Shown here piece after piece: positions 20,086 through 33,340 of a stretch of 64,000 nt of DNA. Source of the DNA: Phaseolus vulgaris. Lineage: Eukaryota > Streptophyta > Magnoliopsida > Fabales > Fabaceae. Under the pieces are notes generated by a model. That model searched no databases. It had not been told where the DNA came from and saw nothing but the letters and a program-made list of their open reading frames with translations. Within the stretch, counting starts at the first letter, position 1, and each line of letters opens with the position of its first letter. The DNA lies in the NCBI RefSeq assembly GCF_000499845.2, contig NC_023750.2:29375652-29439651 (forward strand), read 5' to 3'. The position numbers and the translations under genes were made by a program.

Positions 20086-20400
20086 TTTATCCTAATAAAA
20101 ATGAATGACAAAGGAAATAGGACTAAGAAGTGTATATGAGTAGCAATTATTTGGAGAATATGAAATCATAGGAATTTTGTAGTATTCAAGAATGAAATAT
20201 TAGATGCTGAAAAGACATTTTTCTCCAATACATATAAAAGTTTGGACTTGGCTGAGAAACATATTCCTAAAATTGTCCTTTGCATACTTTGATTGGTGCA
20301 TGTTCCCTTTAGTTCACATAAAATCTTTAACTAATTAGTTTGACAATGGAAACTAGGTAAAAAAATGAGGCATAAAAAGTTCAAATAATAAGTATTTTGA
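20086..20400 (+). mobile_element. Decayed LINE ORF2 3' end
   Basis: A plus-strand frame gives IIWRIWNHRNFVVFKN, followed by a degenerate LSFAYFDWCMFPLV. It is colinear with the LINE tail at 17090-17300 (IVGEIWKQRNNIIFNN ... FEYVSWCMEQ). Frameshifts are frequent and no polyA or duplications are visible. Confidence 0.6.
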
Positions 20401-20860
20401 ACTGTAAAATAACACATTAGTTGTATGTGTGAAAAGGGAAGCAAATAGGTTTGTTAATGAGAATAGAGTATATGATACCTAGTAGGAATTTTCTTAGTAG
20501 TTTTGTGTGCTAAACTAGTAAAGGAAATTACTTTGAATGAGAATTGGCTACAAGTATAAGTATAATTGAGTTTGATGTGAAGCCAAAGTGACAACATCTA
20601 TGTAATCAAGACTTTAAGTGCATGACTGGTTAGATTTATTTGTGTTCTTAGTCTCATGTATGTTGGACAACATCTACGTATAAAATGATTAATATGGTAG
20701 TCAAAATCATGATTGAGAGTGTAAGATTGTATGAGTTTACGATCTTCCTTTATTGCATCACCTATAAGTTGCGATTTCATTGGATTGCGTTGAAAATTGT
20801 AACTCGCGTGGGAATGCCGAGTCTCATGGAGCAGTCCTGCCCAATGGCACCTCTTTACGA
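20401..20860. other. Intergenic, nothing recognised
   Basis: AT-rich sequence without a convincing ORF or repeat. Confidence 0.4.
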
Positions 20861-21095
20861 GCTCGACACTTTGCCTAGATGTTCCTCATGGTGACGATAC
20901 CTTTCGTGTACTTGACATACCTCACTGTAGCGCTTCTCACGATGTTGATGTTACTCATGGCAATGCCTCTTGCAGTGGCGCCTCTCACAACTTTAATGTA
21001 CCTTGTAGTGACACTTCTTGCGGCCTTGACACTCCTCACAATGGCTCTCGTGCTATACCATGTGACACTTTTTACAGCAACTCTTAGGTAAGCTT
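20861..21095. repeat. Degenerate short tandem repeats (CTCAC/GTGGC motifs)
   Basis: Imperfect ~35-45 bp units of the form CTCAC(A/G)...GTGGCGCCTCTCAC...TTGATGT follow each other. The hydrophobic frame across them is a by-product of the repeat. Confidence 0.5.
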
Positions 21096-21412
21096 TTATC
21101 TTTTTTTATTGGGTTAGGACGCATGACCCAATTTTTAACCAGAAGCTTAAGCCCATTTTTTTCTTTACTTTCAAAGCCTAATTGCATAAATGCAAAAATT
21201 GTGACTGCTCTTCCATAAGTGAAAAATTGTCACTATCTATTGCATACACCACAACCTCTCTTCCTCTTTTTCACATAGATGAAAAAATGTTGCCACAAAC
21301 ACCCTTGGTTAAAATATGTCATAATTGCCACTCCCCCTTCTCCAAAATAAAGAAGCTTTCGTTCTTGCGTAAGCTATTTTAATTTCAGTTCCAAAATCCA
21401 CTGACTCTAATT

Positions 21413-21660
21413 CCAATCCATCTTTCTCCCTTTGTTTTTCTTTTCACCGCATTACACCATTTTGTTCTTCCTTTATAATAAACCAAACTTCACTACACCC
21501 AAAATGCAACCCAATCCATCTTTGTCCCCTTGCTCTTTTCCATTGCATCGCACCACACCACTATATTTTTCCTTCATAGTAAATTGAATTGCATATACCC
21601 AAAGTGCAATCCAATCAATCTTTCTCCCTCTATTTTTTTTACTGCATTGCACCTAATCTG
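21413..21660. repeat. Tandem repeat, ~98-100 bp unit, about 2.5 copies
   Basis: Units beginning CCAATCCATCTTT start at 21413 and 21511, and CCAATCAATCTTT at 21611. Each unit runs through a CGCATTACACC-like segment and an (A)CCCAAA(A/G)TGCAA segment. It lies just 5' of the hAT remnant and may belong to its leader. Confidence 0.65.
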
Positions 21661-21714
21661 CACAACCATTCATTTTCAAATCGAATTTCTAACTCCTTTA
21701 TACCCATGGATATA

Positions 21715-22611
21715 ACTTGGAAGCATTGTACTTTAGTTGTTGGGGATACTAGGAAAGGGTAATAGTAGGGGTACTTTATTGGTTGAAACATCACTTGAAT
21801 TGTACTCAAAAGGATTTTAGAGCTTGCAAGGATGTTTTTGATGAATTGAAGAAGAAAATGTGGGAAATTGTTTTTTATTTGCAACAAAATTTAAACAAGA
21901 AGTCAAGCCTTAATATGGAGAAGGAAACGATAGAAGTTCGTGAGTAAGAAAAAATAGTAAAGCATAAGACAATAGTCCTATAAATAATTTTAAGAAGAGA
22001 GTATTTAGTACACAAGCTACCTTCAACAACATGTTTAAGAAATGTGAGAGAGAGGAAGCATGTCAAGTAATTGTCAGGTTCTTCCATAACAACAATATAC
22101 CTTTTTCAATGTGGCAAAGAGTGAAAAATTCAATGCTATCTTTGATTTGATTTCAAGACATGACTTTGGATTTAAACCTTCCTCTTGCACGATATTGAAG
22201 TCAAGTATTTGAAGGATGAAGTTAAAAATACATCACTTATTTTATGATGTACAATTATGACTGATGGTTGAACTGATAAGAAATAATAATAATAAATGTC
22301 TTGGTGAACAAACAAAAAAGAACTATGTTTTTGAAGTCCATGCATATGCTATATCCAAAGTAGTTGAGAAAGTTTTTGAGATATTGGATAACATTGTTGA
22401 AGAGGTGGAAGAATACAATCTCATTCAAGTTGTGACAAATAAACCAACAAACTACAAATTTATTGATCAAATGTTAATGAGAAAGAGGAAAATAATATTT
22501 TAGACACATTGCATTGACTTTATATTGAAGGATAATGAGAAGAAAATCTGAATTTATGAGGAGACAATTCTAAAAGATAAAATAATTAATACCTTTGTCT
22601 ATTCAAGAACT
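21715..22611 (+). pseudogene. hAT transposase pseudogene, 5' part (BED finger and DUF659 region)
   Basis: Broken plus-strand frames recall the plant hAT layout. A degenerate BED finger region begins WKHCTLVVGDTRKG (21719 onward) and has lost its cysteines. Next is a Lys/Glu-rich linker, then DUF659 segments including HDIEVKYLKDEVKNTS (22190-22240) and VVEKVFEILDNIVEEVEEYN (22360-22420). It stops at an insertion within the frame VYSRT (22611). The frame resumes at 34739-34752, where the 13-14 bp CTATTCAAGAACT(T) is repeated. It has many stops and is not functional. Confidence 0.75.
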
Positions 22612-23369
22612 TGATAGCTGTCGTTTTGCTGTCAAATTAATATGATTCTAGCGTAGACTTGTCTAACACTAGAGAGATGATAGTATAATTGTGGACAAAT
22701 GTCCCCAAGTCGTCTCCCAACGAATCCAATAGTAAAATCAGTTGATCAGGGTTTAAAATCTATCTGCAAGCAATAAAAGTTAGCAATAACAATAAAGATG
22801 AAAAGGGGGTTTGAGATAGTTGTGCAAAAAATATAAAAGAGATTAAAATAGCAAATAAAAAGCGGTTGATCCCAAGTTCTTCCACCATTGAATTCTTCAT
22901 AGGTTCTCTAAAGATTAATCTTTTCTCAATCCTCCAACAGAGCTAAACCAGATTGAACATGCGCCGATCTAATTCAACTGAAACTCACCAGTAAAGCATG
23001 CGTCTACTAGTTTAATCAATACCCACTTTGTTCCATGCGTATACTCCATGGGAATGCTTACCTCCTCTCTCTTGAATCATGCGCCCAAGAAATTAATTAG
23101 AACGATGCGAACTAACTAAGAAACCAAAGTTTAAGATAAGGAAGACTCTCAATCATGCGTTCAAGTACAACCTCTCACAAAAACTAGTTTTCCAGGAGAT
23201 TAGACAATAAAAACAACTGCTATAGAGAATTAAAAATAGAAACTTTTATTGAACGAAACCTCAGAGCTCAATGGGAAATTACAGAGGAATCAACCAAAAT
23301 GGTTTAGCCTTCCATGCGGAGGCAAAACAAAAGAATTACAAAGAAGAAAATAAACTAAGAAAACCCTAT

Positions 23370-23401
23370 CACTACAAAAAAACGTGTATAATGCGGCGGT
23401 T
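23370..23401 (+). repeat. CACTA left terminal inverted repeat (32 bp)
   Basis: Starts CACTACAAAAAAAC and pairs with the reverse complement of 34264-34295 with one mismatch at position 15. Confidence 0.92.
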
Positions 23402-23665
23402 ATTTTCGTAAAAACTGGCATTTTTAACCGCCGCATTATACGTCTGTGGCGGTACCGCATACCGCCAGAATTCTTGCCGCCACAAAGTTTAATGTGGCGG
23501 TCAATTAAGAACCGTTGTAGCAGACGCCATATTATGCATTGTATAAAGTGGCGGTTTTAAGCGTGTAATTGACGTCAGTTATAAATGTCGTAATTTTAAA
23601 ACTGGGTACACCAATTCTAACGTAAATAGTGGCAGTTTTAACCGCCACTTTATAACTGTAATAAT
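23402..23665. promoter_or_regulatory. CACTA left subterminal repeats
   Basis: Repeated GTGGCGGT and ACCGCC(A/G)C units in both orientations, about eight within 260 bp. In En/Spm such units bind TNPA; here the binding is inferred. Confidence 0.7.
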
Positions 23666-24065
23666 TCGAATATTAAATATTTAATTTTATTTTTAATATT
23701 TATAATAATTTATTTAATTCTATTTTATAATTTGATTTCATAATATTATTTAATTTGATATTATAATTAAACTTTAATTTTATTTTTAATATTTATAATA
23801 ATTTATTTAATTCTATTTTATAATTTGATTTTATAATATTAATTAATTTGATATTATGTTTCATAATATATATAATTAAGTTATAACATAAACTAATTTC
23901 ATAATATATTTAAAATTGAGAAATATAATAATCAAAAGATGAGTTCATTCATTCATTGAAATAACAAAGTTGATAATGTCAAACTAATCCAAACAACAAG
24001 TAAATTAAATTGTCAAAATGTAAATTGTTTCATTTTCTAAACATATTAGAAGTAAATTCTCAATC
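23666..24065. other. CACTA AT-rich 3' flank
   Basis: No gene. An ~107-bp AT-rich direct repeat (ATTTAATTTTATTTTTAATATTTATAA...) occurs twice around 23675-23850. Confidence 0.5.
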
Positions 24066-27000
24066 CTAGTTTGTCTTACTCCCTCCACTTGATCTTATAT
24101 TCTGGTTTGGTGATGGAGCACCACTAGCAACATCCGGTGCCTGGAATAAGTTAAAATATGTTTAAAATTAATTGACAATTTTTAAAAAATAAATGAAAAC
24201 AATATTATAATAAAATTTTAAGTATAGTAATTTATACCTCATTAATAGATGCTTGTACCAAATTTGCTGCCATTGCAGCAAAATGTTCCGGCACGTCTGG
24301 TCTAGAAGCAATGTAGGCTAGCATAGTATGCATTTGGCTCCTTACAACTGCAAGTTCTGTTGCCATCTTTTCTACCTTTTCTTCAACATTTGTTGAAGAC
24401 CCACCACTAGAGGAACCATTATTCATATTGCTTACCCTTGTTGTGGATTTCTTGAAAGCAAGGGTAGGACAAGCTCCATATGAAAGTCCTCTGACCCTCC
24501 CTGGATGCTCCTTTCCAAAAATGACACCAACAGGATCATTTGGAGATATATGTGATGCAGTTTCTGGATTTTCCAGCATTAACTCATCAATTTTATCCTA
24601 CATAAAAATGGAAGCAACCAACTTTAATGTTCGTCTTCCCAAAACAGTCCAAGACAGTATCCAAAATAGCCCAAAACAATCCAAAACAGTCCAAAACAAT
24701 ATATACCCATGGTAGAGACAATATGTTCTCAAAACAGTCTAAAACAGTCCAAGACAATATCCAAAATAGCCCAAAACAATCCAAAATAGTCCAAAACAAT
24801 ATATACCCATGGTAGAGACAATATGTTCCCAAAACAGTCCAAGGAAGTATCCAAAATAGGCCAAAACAATCCAAAATAGTCCAAAACAATATATATCCAT
24901 GATAGAGACAATATGTTCCCAAAACAATCCAAAACAGTTCAAGACAATATATACTCATGGTAGAGACAAAGTGTTCCCAAAACAATCGAAAACAATTCAA
25001 GACAGTATCCAAAATAGCTCAAAACAGTCCAAAATAGTCCAAAACAATATATAGCCATAATAGAGACAATATGTTCCCAAAACAATCCAAAATAGTTCAA
25101 GACAGTATCCAAAATAGCCTAAAACAATTCAAAACAGTCCAAAACAATATATACTCATGGTAGAGACAAAGTGTTCCCAAAACAATCGAAAACAATTCAA
25201 GACAGTATCCAAAATAGCTCAAAACAGTCCAAAATAGTATATACTCATGGCAGACATAATATGTTCCCAAAACAGTCCAAGACAATATCCAAAATAGCCC
25301 AAAACAATCCAAAACAATCCAAAACAGTCCAAAACAATATATACCCATGGTAGAGACAATATGTTCCTAAAACAGTCCAAGACAGTGTCCAAAATAACCC
25401 AAAACAGTCTAAGACAGTATCTAAAATAGTCCAAAATAGTCTAAAACAATATCCAAATCAGTATCCAAATCCAAAATAGTATGTCTCAAAAATAGTATAT
25501 ACAGAAAACAATTACTCTGTTCAACATAAAGAAGAAAATGAGAGGTTCAAAACTTATATAATTAGAAGTTACCCCAATCTCCATAGCTTCATCATTAACA
25601 TACGTGCCATTCTTCCTCTTGTGTGTGATCTTCCACATCTCAGCTCGGCCAATGTTCCTACCAGTCTCAATTTTCTATACATTCCAAAAAGGATAATATA
25701 ATTACAAAAATACATAATATATTATAAATCAAAATATATGCCAAATTCACAAAGCTACATATATGTAAATATACCAGATTATCCCTCCTTCTTGACAATG
25801 CCATAGCTCCACCAGTGTGAGGAATAGTTTGTTTCTTTCTTATCTCTCTATTCCTGTTACACAGTTTCTACACAATAAAATGAAATCAGTTTTTGCAAAT
25901 TTAAAATCAAGTTGAGTGAGAAATATATGAAATGAAAAGTATGTACCACTGTGGAAGGCTTGAGACGATAATCCACAAATATAGCACACTGCTCCATGTT
26001 AAGACCATCTGGAACATTCTTTATCAAGTCATTTCTGCTTAACACTGGGTCATAGAATTCATTCCAGAGCTTGCATCTATACTCCCTCCACAATTTGCCA
26101 ATTTTGAACATAACATCTCTCTTAGCGAGATCTTCATTTACCATGAAGCAAAAACGACTCTTCAAATAATACAATTGTTAGTCCACATATATATTCAAAA
26201 ACTGAAATAAGAATGTACATATTTAATGTTTTATTGAATGTAGGGTCAATTACCTTCAGTGCACTCTCCCATATAGTATCCTTGTAAGTATCAGGCACAG
26301 ATGACCAACTTTCAAAACTTATAGGCAACAATATATGATTTGCTGCTAGCTGTCCACAAACTCCAGCAAGCAAACCACATGCTTCTCCAATGGGTTGAAA
26401 GTTATCATCATAGTTGACAACCACACGTGTTCCAATGGGCAAATTATGAGCATCCCTAACCTTGAGCTTCGTTTTCTGAGTAACTCCATGCTCATCTATA
26501 AAGTATAATACATTAAGGTATCTGCAATGAAAGTAATTAAATGAAAAAGAAAAACACAACAACAAAATTAACATATGTTTACCTATAGTATCAACAAACC
26601 AATAGTGGTTTGAATGTCTGCCTTTTTTTGGTGCCACCCTTTCTGCTTCAGATTCTAATGTATGCGGTTGTGCAGATTGAGGGGTATGTGGTTGTGTAGA
26701 CTCGGATGTATGTGGCAGTGTAGACTCAGATGTATGTGGTAGTGCAGAGTCAGATGTGTGTGGTTGTGCATACTCAGATGTGCCTTCAGGTTGTGCAGAT
26801 TGTGAGATTGGTGGTTGAGTAGACTCAGTTTGTGGTAGCGCTGCTGATTCAAAAGTAGGTTGTAAATCTCGTGGTTGTGCAGATTTTGAGATTTGTGGTG
26901 GTGTATGTCCATATGCTTGTGGTAATGGAGATCCAATATGTGGTTGACCAGATTTAGTTGTTTGTTGACGTGTAGTTTGAGGCGTGTCATTAAGTTGAAC

Positions 27001-27078
27001 ATAGTTCCTCACAGATGTGTCTGAACTATGTCCACCAATTGCCTTAAGCAAGTTCTTAATCCTCTTAGGCTTAGGCAT
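24066..27078 (-). CDS. CACTA second gene, Transposase_24 (Ptta/En/Spm) family protein
   Basis: Seven exons read from ATG at 27078: 27078-26583, 26495-26254, 26159-25947, 25867-25775, 25674-25573, 24597-24238, 24140-24066. They total 1581 nt (526 codons) with GT-AG junctions and no stop. The N terminus is basic (MPKPKRIKNLLKAIGG). Residues ~30-150 form a Ser/Pro/Gln-His-rich tract with SAQPHT-type repeats. The conserved part has GTRVVVNYDDNFQPIGE, MFKIGKLWREYR and the family signature SPNDPVGVIFGKEHPGRVRG. A short coiled coil follows. Relatives occupy the place of TNPA, the protein that binds subterminal repeats. The ATG follows a splice-acceptor-like GCAG, so an upstream leader exon is likely. 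Confidence 0.8.
24630..25500. repeat. Minisatellite inside an intron of the CACTA second gene
   Basis: About eight blocks, mostly 90-101 bp apart with one of 57 bp, each made of CCAAAACAGTCC/CCAAAATAG words followed by ATATATACCCATGGTAGAGA and CAATATGTTCCC. It lies wholly between the exons ending at 25573 and starting at 24597, so the coding frame is unaffected. The frames rich in Phe-Trp-Asp-Cys across it are repeat artefacts. Confidence 0.85.
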
Positions 27079-27211
27079 ATCTGCACATAAAAAGGAAAGA
27101 ATAAAATACAAAAACAAGATATAACAATGCATATCAAAGTACATAATCAAATAGATGTGCAACTAACAATAACCATACATGTGCAGTTTTATTAACAGAC
27201 CAAGCTTATTA

Positions 27212-30200
27212 TTACTCTGACATTGAGTCATTTTCATGAAGTTCGTGATCATTGTTGTCCTCGTTTAATAATTCATCATCTTCATCATCCCTAAACAATG
27301 GCAAATGTTCAGACTCGCTGAAAAAATGGTTTAAATCTTGTTGTGGACATGGTTCCAGTTCACAAACTTCATTATCTCCTTCTCCCATATCATACAAGTC
27401 TCGTGGTTTCAAGTGGACGACAATTTTCCAATCCTTGTTAACTTCATCATTAACATAATATACCATTTCAGCTTGTGAAGCTTCAATATATGGATCATGC
27501 TCCTCACGATCTCCCATGTGAATTAATCTTGAAAAATTAATAGAAGTAAAACCCCACGGATCCTTTCTAAGCCCCCTATCTCTTGTGGTGTCAGCCCGTT
27601 TACATTTGAACAATGTCACTTTAAAACGACCATAGTAATTAAGCTCAATTATATCTTCTAATTTTCCATAGTATGCCAAATCCGCTTCCCTAATGTTTTG
27701 ATCAGCCATACTTGCAACACATGATGTTGATGAAGTTAAGTAAACTCCACTGTTTTGGGTTTTTAACCCATGTTCTCGACTTTCGGTCCTAAACTTGAAT
27801 CCATTTACATTGAAGGCAGAAAATCTTCTAGCATGTGGAGTCGGACCTTGAGATAGATACTTAAGATCATTTGACACTGTACTTGAAATGTCTGGGTTAT
27901 TAATCTACAAAAATAAGGATTGAATGTGTGAACATATGTTACAAACTTTAATAAAACAATTATAAAAACAGTTTCTACGTACCCTTTGAGGAAACCAATT
28001 CATGAAATCCTTATTAACAATCCTTTCTATCTCTATATTTGAAATTCTTCTCCCTCTAAACCTCCTTCGCAAATGACTTTTAAATTCCCTAAGAAAATAA
28101 TCATAACCAATGTGTTACTAATGATTCCATTAAGAACACATTTTGAATATAATTAAATTTATAGTTGTGTTAACACTCACTGAATGAAAGGGGTAACTTC
28201 AGGGCAATTAAATAACACATATCGATGTGCTTGAGTTCTTTGCATGGTTGACAACTCAAAAGTTGAAGAGGCACTTACTACTCTACCAATTGGTGGGAAA
28301 ATGGTACTCAATTGTGGCATATTTGTATTACAAGAATCATCCACACGTGAAGGCCTGTTACTTCTTGTCTCAACCCCTTCCATATATTCAGAGGTAAAGG
28401 TCAGAACCTCTTCAGCTAGGTATCCTTCGGCAATGGAACCTTCAGGTTGTGCCTTGTTTCGAACATATGATTTTAAATGTCCCAAATACCTATAAAATAA
28501 TTTTTCAATTAGGATAATCAAATATGAAGCTTAAAAAAACTTCAAAATCTATGTGTGCCAAAAACATTTACCTTTCTATGGGATACATCCAACGATAATG
28601 AACCGGGCCTCCAAGTTTGGCCTCACCAACTAAGTGACAAGTTAAGTGCACCATAACTGTAAAAAAGGTAGGAGGGAACAACATTTCCATGTGGCAAAGA
28701 GTTTCAATGATGCGGGACTGAAGTTTATCAAGTTCGGTTTGGCTTAAACTTTTGCCACATAATTGTCGAAAAAATGAACATAGTTCTACTATCACTGCAG
28801 TCACATTGTTTGGTAAAACATTACGTATGGCAATGGGTAGTAAATGTTCCATAAGAATATGACAATCATGACTCTTAAGGCCAAAAATCTTTCCAGCTTT
28901 CAAATCAATACACCTTGAAATATTACTCGAGTATCCATCTGGCATTTTCACATCTTTCAGTGTTTGTAAAAACGTTTTTTTCTTTGGTTTTGACAATGAA
29001 AACACACTTGGCCGAAATCTTCCTCTTTCATCTGACCAAAGTTCATTCCTTATACCCATTTCTTTAAGTACCTTTCGGGCTTTTAAATTATCTTTTGATT
29101 TCTTAGGGTCATTGAGTAATGTATACAAAACATTGTCACAAACATTTTTTTCAATATGCATGACATCTAGACAATGGTGTAACAAGTTTGTCTCCCAATA
29201 AGGAAGATCAAAAAATATACTTCTCTTTTTCCATTGTTCTGCTCCAACAACTTCAAGAACATTCTTTCCCCGACCCCTTTTACTTGTATCCGTAGGTTCT
29301 AATGGTTTTCCAAATGTAACATTGATACCCTCAACTTGTTTAAATATGTCTGACCCTGACAAATGTTCTGGTGCTTCCCTTAGTTCAGTTCTTCCGTCAA
29401 AAAGAGAACGAATCAATCTGAATCTATGTTCTTTATGTAAAAATCGACGGTGTCCCATAAAGCTGTATTTGCCCCTATACAACAAAGAAGACTCAGTGTC
29501 AAAGTTACAAGTTGGGCAAGCAAGACCAGTGTGCGTGTTCCATCCAGATAAATTGCCTAGGCCAGGGAAGTCACTAATTGTCCACAACAAAGCCGCTCGC
29601 AATGTAAACATTTCTTTTTTCGAATAATCAAAAGTTTGCACTCCATCGAACCAGAGCTCCTTTAATTCTTTTATGAGTGGTTGTAAGTATACATCAATGT
29701 CGTTTCCTGTCATTTGTTTTCCAGGAATTATCATGGATAGGATAAAAGAGGTTTGCTTCATACACTCCCAAGGAGGACGATTGTATGGGATGAGGACTAC
29801 TGGCCATATACTATAGCTTGTACTCATGGTTCCGAAAGGGTTGAAGCCATCACTAGCTAAGCCCAGTCGTACATTTCGAGGATCATTTGCAAATTCTGGA
29901 TGTAATACATCAAATGCTTTCCAAGCCTCGGAATCTCTAGGATGCCTCATCAACCCATCCTGGTTATCCTCTGATGCATGCCATGTCATAGATTCAGTTG
30001 TCTTAGAACTCATAAACAATCGTTGCAATCTTGACTTCAATGGAAAGTAACGCAAGATCTTTGCATATTGTTTCTTATCTTTATCTTTCCACTTAGACAT
30101 TTTGCACCGTTTACATTCTTCTAAGCTTTCATTCTCTTCACCCCAATATAGCATGCAATCTTTTGGACAAGCTGGTATTTTGACATAATTAAGACCAAGT

Positions 30201-30835
30201 TTGTTAATCACATTCTTGGCCTCATAAAATGAGTTAGGAAACTTAGCATGTTCAAATGCGTCCTTTAGCAAGTTTAGAATCATGGTCATTGCTTTATCAC
30301 TCATTCTACACATGCATTTTATATGATACAACTTCAACATGAATGATAACTTTGAATACTTGGTACAACCTTCATATAGTGGTTCATTATTGTCCTTCAA
30401 CAACGCATCAAAGTTTGTATTTCCTTCACCATGCAACATATCATCTTGTACACCATCATCTTGAGTACCCTCATCAATGTGATCATCGTGGTGCCCCACA
30501 AACCCAAATGCATCGTTCAACATGTCTTCCATTGGATTATGAGATTCTATGACATCTTCAATGACATGCGCACTTGGAACAACCACAGACTCATTTCCAC
30601 TTAGTCCTTCACCGTGCATATACCAAGTTTGGTAGTTTTGAGGAAAAGTGCTACATGTTAAGTGTTCTTGAACTACATCCCTTGTTTGCCACTTATTGAA
30701 ACCACACTTTGAACACGGACACTTTATGACAAGACCATTAGCATGTCCAAATGCAAATTCCAAAAATTCATTCAAACCATTTGCATATTCAATGGTGTTT
30801 CGTGGTTTAGAAATCCAACTTTTATCAATTGGCAT
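27212..30835 (-). CDS. CACTA TNP2-type transposase
   Basis: Four exons, 30835-28572, 28489-28181, 28088-27983 and 27904-27212, give 3372 nt (1123 codons) with GT-AG introns and matching phases. In order: an N-terminal transposase-associated zinc domain (CPCSKCGFNKW, residues ~5-75), the tnp2 catalytic domain (segments GDFNPFG-like SDGFNPFGTMS, SGWNTHTGLACPTCN, HCLDVMHIEKNV), DUF4218 (LLPIAIRNVLP, HYRWMYPIERYL) and DUF4216 (NYYGRFKVTLFKC, DPWGFTSINFSRL), ending in an acidic tail. It would cut and join the element's ends. I preferred ATG 30835 over 30856 because an acceptor (TTTTGTAG) lies between them, implying a spliced leader. No nonsense codon was found. Confidence 0.88.
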
Positions 30836-30899
30836 GACTACAAAACAAAACACCATAACAAAAAATTACTTACATAAATGTGTTAACTACATAAAATAG

Positions 30900-33190
30900 T
30901 TAATCAGAACCTACACTTACCAAACTAGCTTTTGGTAAATTTTATGGGTCACACAAACAAAATTTTAATTATACAACCAATCTATACGCTTCAAAACAGA
31001 TCTGGATGGTTGAATATAAAGTTAGATCCAAACCAATTTGCAAGTTGGTTTGGATCAATTGTTGTCTCTATGAATTTCTTAATCATTCTATAAATAATCA
31101 TTATCAAATAACCATTATAAATAACCATTATCATTCTATAAGCTAACACAATGCAATCAAAATTTAAGTACGTGCAGGTCATCTTCAAATTAATGAAACT
31201 AAGTCTGTAAAGGCTAATATATAATAAAAGTTGAAGTAAGACATGAACCCTTGCTTTTTGTAGTTAACCATTCATATAAAAACCGACTCATGCTTAAGTA
31301 GAATAAAAATAAATGGCTAAACCTGTAATAAATTCCTGGGGTTGAACCTGAATTTGCAATATTATCCAGGAACAGTATGGTGTAAGAAATAAAATAGACC
31401 TGCAAGAAAACAAAAAAAAATAACACGTTACACATTGGAAAATACATAAAAATAACCTTTAAGATATAATTTTTAAACAATGCAGACATACAAGAACAAG
31501 TTGAGATAATTCATTTTATAGAGTTCAATGGTGTCAATTGATCCAAATAAAATACTATGAATAATTTCTATTCTGCCTCTACAATTTCTGCTATGAATAA
31601 TTTGAAACAGCTGGGGTTGAGGTTTCGCTTTCTTGGTGGTACGGTAGTAGTTTTTTTGATGATGTTTCTTTGCTTCCTTAAAGCTACAACAGGTAGCAAA
31701 GGGTGTGGTTTTTAAGTAGTGAATGGCAAAGAGGATCTGCAGGTAGGGGTTTTTTCTCTGGGCCCTGGTAAGTTTTTTTCCGGTCTTATGCATGGCAGAC
31801 AGCAAATGCTATAATGGTTTCTGTTGTGGGAGGGCCTGGAGGTGTGCAGATGGTTATGAGGGGCATTGGATAAATGGGAGGTGTTGTCTTACGGCTCAGG
31901 CTCAAACAATAGGAAGCAAGTGTAATAACTAGTACTTAATGGGGTGGTTTTTTGTTTTCAGCTGCTTTTTTAAGCATTGGACTTCTCTGTTGGCAGATTT
32001 CTCCCCTTGGTGGATGATTAATCCTTATGTGGAAATGTTGAGTAAGTTTGGTAAGGGTTGGTGGCAGGAGTAGTATCACTAGTGGTTATATCTAGCTACA
32101 CTTATGGGAAGTTTATTCTCTTTTTTGTGGTCATAATCTTTTGAGCATGCTGGTTTTTACAGGAAAAGCCTTGATCAGGGAAATAAAAGTGCTAGCACAC
32201 AATCACCCTGTGCCTGCTGTCAAAAACGTTGTGTGCAGGTTTTTTCTGCATAATTTTAGCAGCAACCTTGGTATTTTCCCACTTTCTTAGCTTTTCTTCA
32301 CCCAAATTCTATCTTAAAGGATCCAATCAATAATCCATAACTCACATTCATGTTCCCTTCATGTTCCTATACTGCTTTGGGACCAAACCCAACACAAAAA
32401 AAACAATGGATCACTGTCACTGTTTAAGCAAATTCTCGTGAAGCAACTTATCACATGCACAGAAAAAAAGTCATTGCTTCCAAGTTGTTTACATCTAGTT
32501 TATTCATAATTTTATTTGATGGAGCATTTGATGGGCATATACTTTTATCAAAGCATAAAACTGATTGATTCTTCCACAGGAATATTACGGGCCTCTTCCT
32601 TTTACCCCGATCATTACCAACCCAATAACCTACACATATGGTCTAAAGAAACTATTGTTTAAGGTCCCCTCAATACCACAATTCAGCACTCATTATGTTA
32701 CTTGTGCAGTAAAACCAAGTATAATAAAAATGATGGTGGCAACGTCTAAGAATTTGAATCCAAAGTTGAACCTCCCTTCCACACTCTAGTTTACTGATAT
32801 GTAGTGACTTCACATTCTTCATCTTCCATGACCCTGCATGAACCAGCAACGGTTGTTGACATCCAATATACCTTACATGGCCACCTGCAGGGTTCATTAA
32901 CAATGTTCCATTCCTTATTTCATTTGCATACCCAACACAAACGCTCTACACCCTTGCTACCATTCTTTCAACCATACTTCCATTCTGTTTCCATTCTTCT
33001 ATATTCTACATTCCAGCAGCAGACCACAATTTGATTTGTGTACTTCTACATTCCAACGTATACACACCAACAAATTGAATGATTAAAACAGAATTTCTGC
33101 AACCAAATTCAAGATCCTTTCTCCATGTAGCTCCCAAGGTGATCGTGCATACCACTTGCTCTGCTCCACACACAAAACCTCATAATTAAA
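30900..33190. other. CACTA 5' non-coding region
   Basis: No credible gene. Short frames (for example 31473-31805 minus) have no recognisable family. Transcription of both genes should start from the right, so leader exons are expected here; I could not place them. Confidence 0.5.
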
Positions 33191-33195
33191 GCTTC

Positions 33196-33340
33196 TTGCA
33201 AATGCTGCTACCGCCACTCTACCTTGACCTGCACAAACCACACCAGCATTCTTTGTCTAACATCAACCAAATGCTGCTACCGCCACTCTACCTTGACCTG
33301 CACAAACCTCACCAACATTCTTTGTCTAACATCAACCAAC
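33196..33340 (+). repeat. ~72-bp tandem duplication in the CACTA 5' region
   Basis: AATGCTGCTACCGCCACTC...TGTCTAACATCAACCA occurs twice in direct succession, with three or four differences. Confidence 0.75.

Noticed and set aside
20879..21091. A hydrophobic 70-codon frame resembling a membrane protein
   Set aside because: It arises from degenerate CTCAC/GTGGC tandem repeats; no family resemblance and no gene context.
24593..25434. Long minus-strand frames rich in Phe-Trp-Asp-Cys across the minisatellite
   Set aside because: They repeat with the ~100-bp units and occur in several overlapping frames. They lie in an intron of the CACTA second gene.
24630..25500. Possible CRISPR-like array
   Set aside because: Plant DNA with transposon genes; units are contiguous and divergent, without uniform spacers.
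31473..31805. 110-codon minus-strand frame in the CACTA 5' region
   Set aside because: No recognisable domain or splice context; probably chance.
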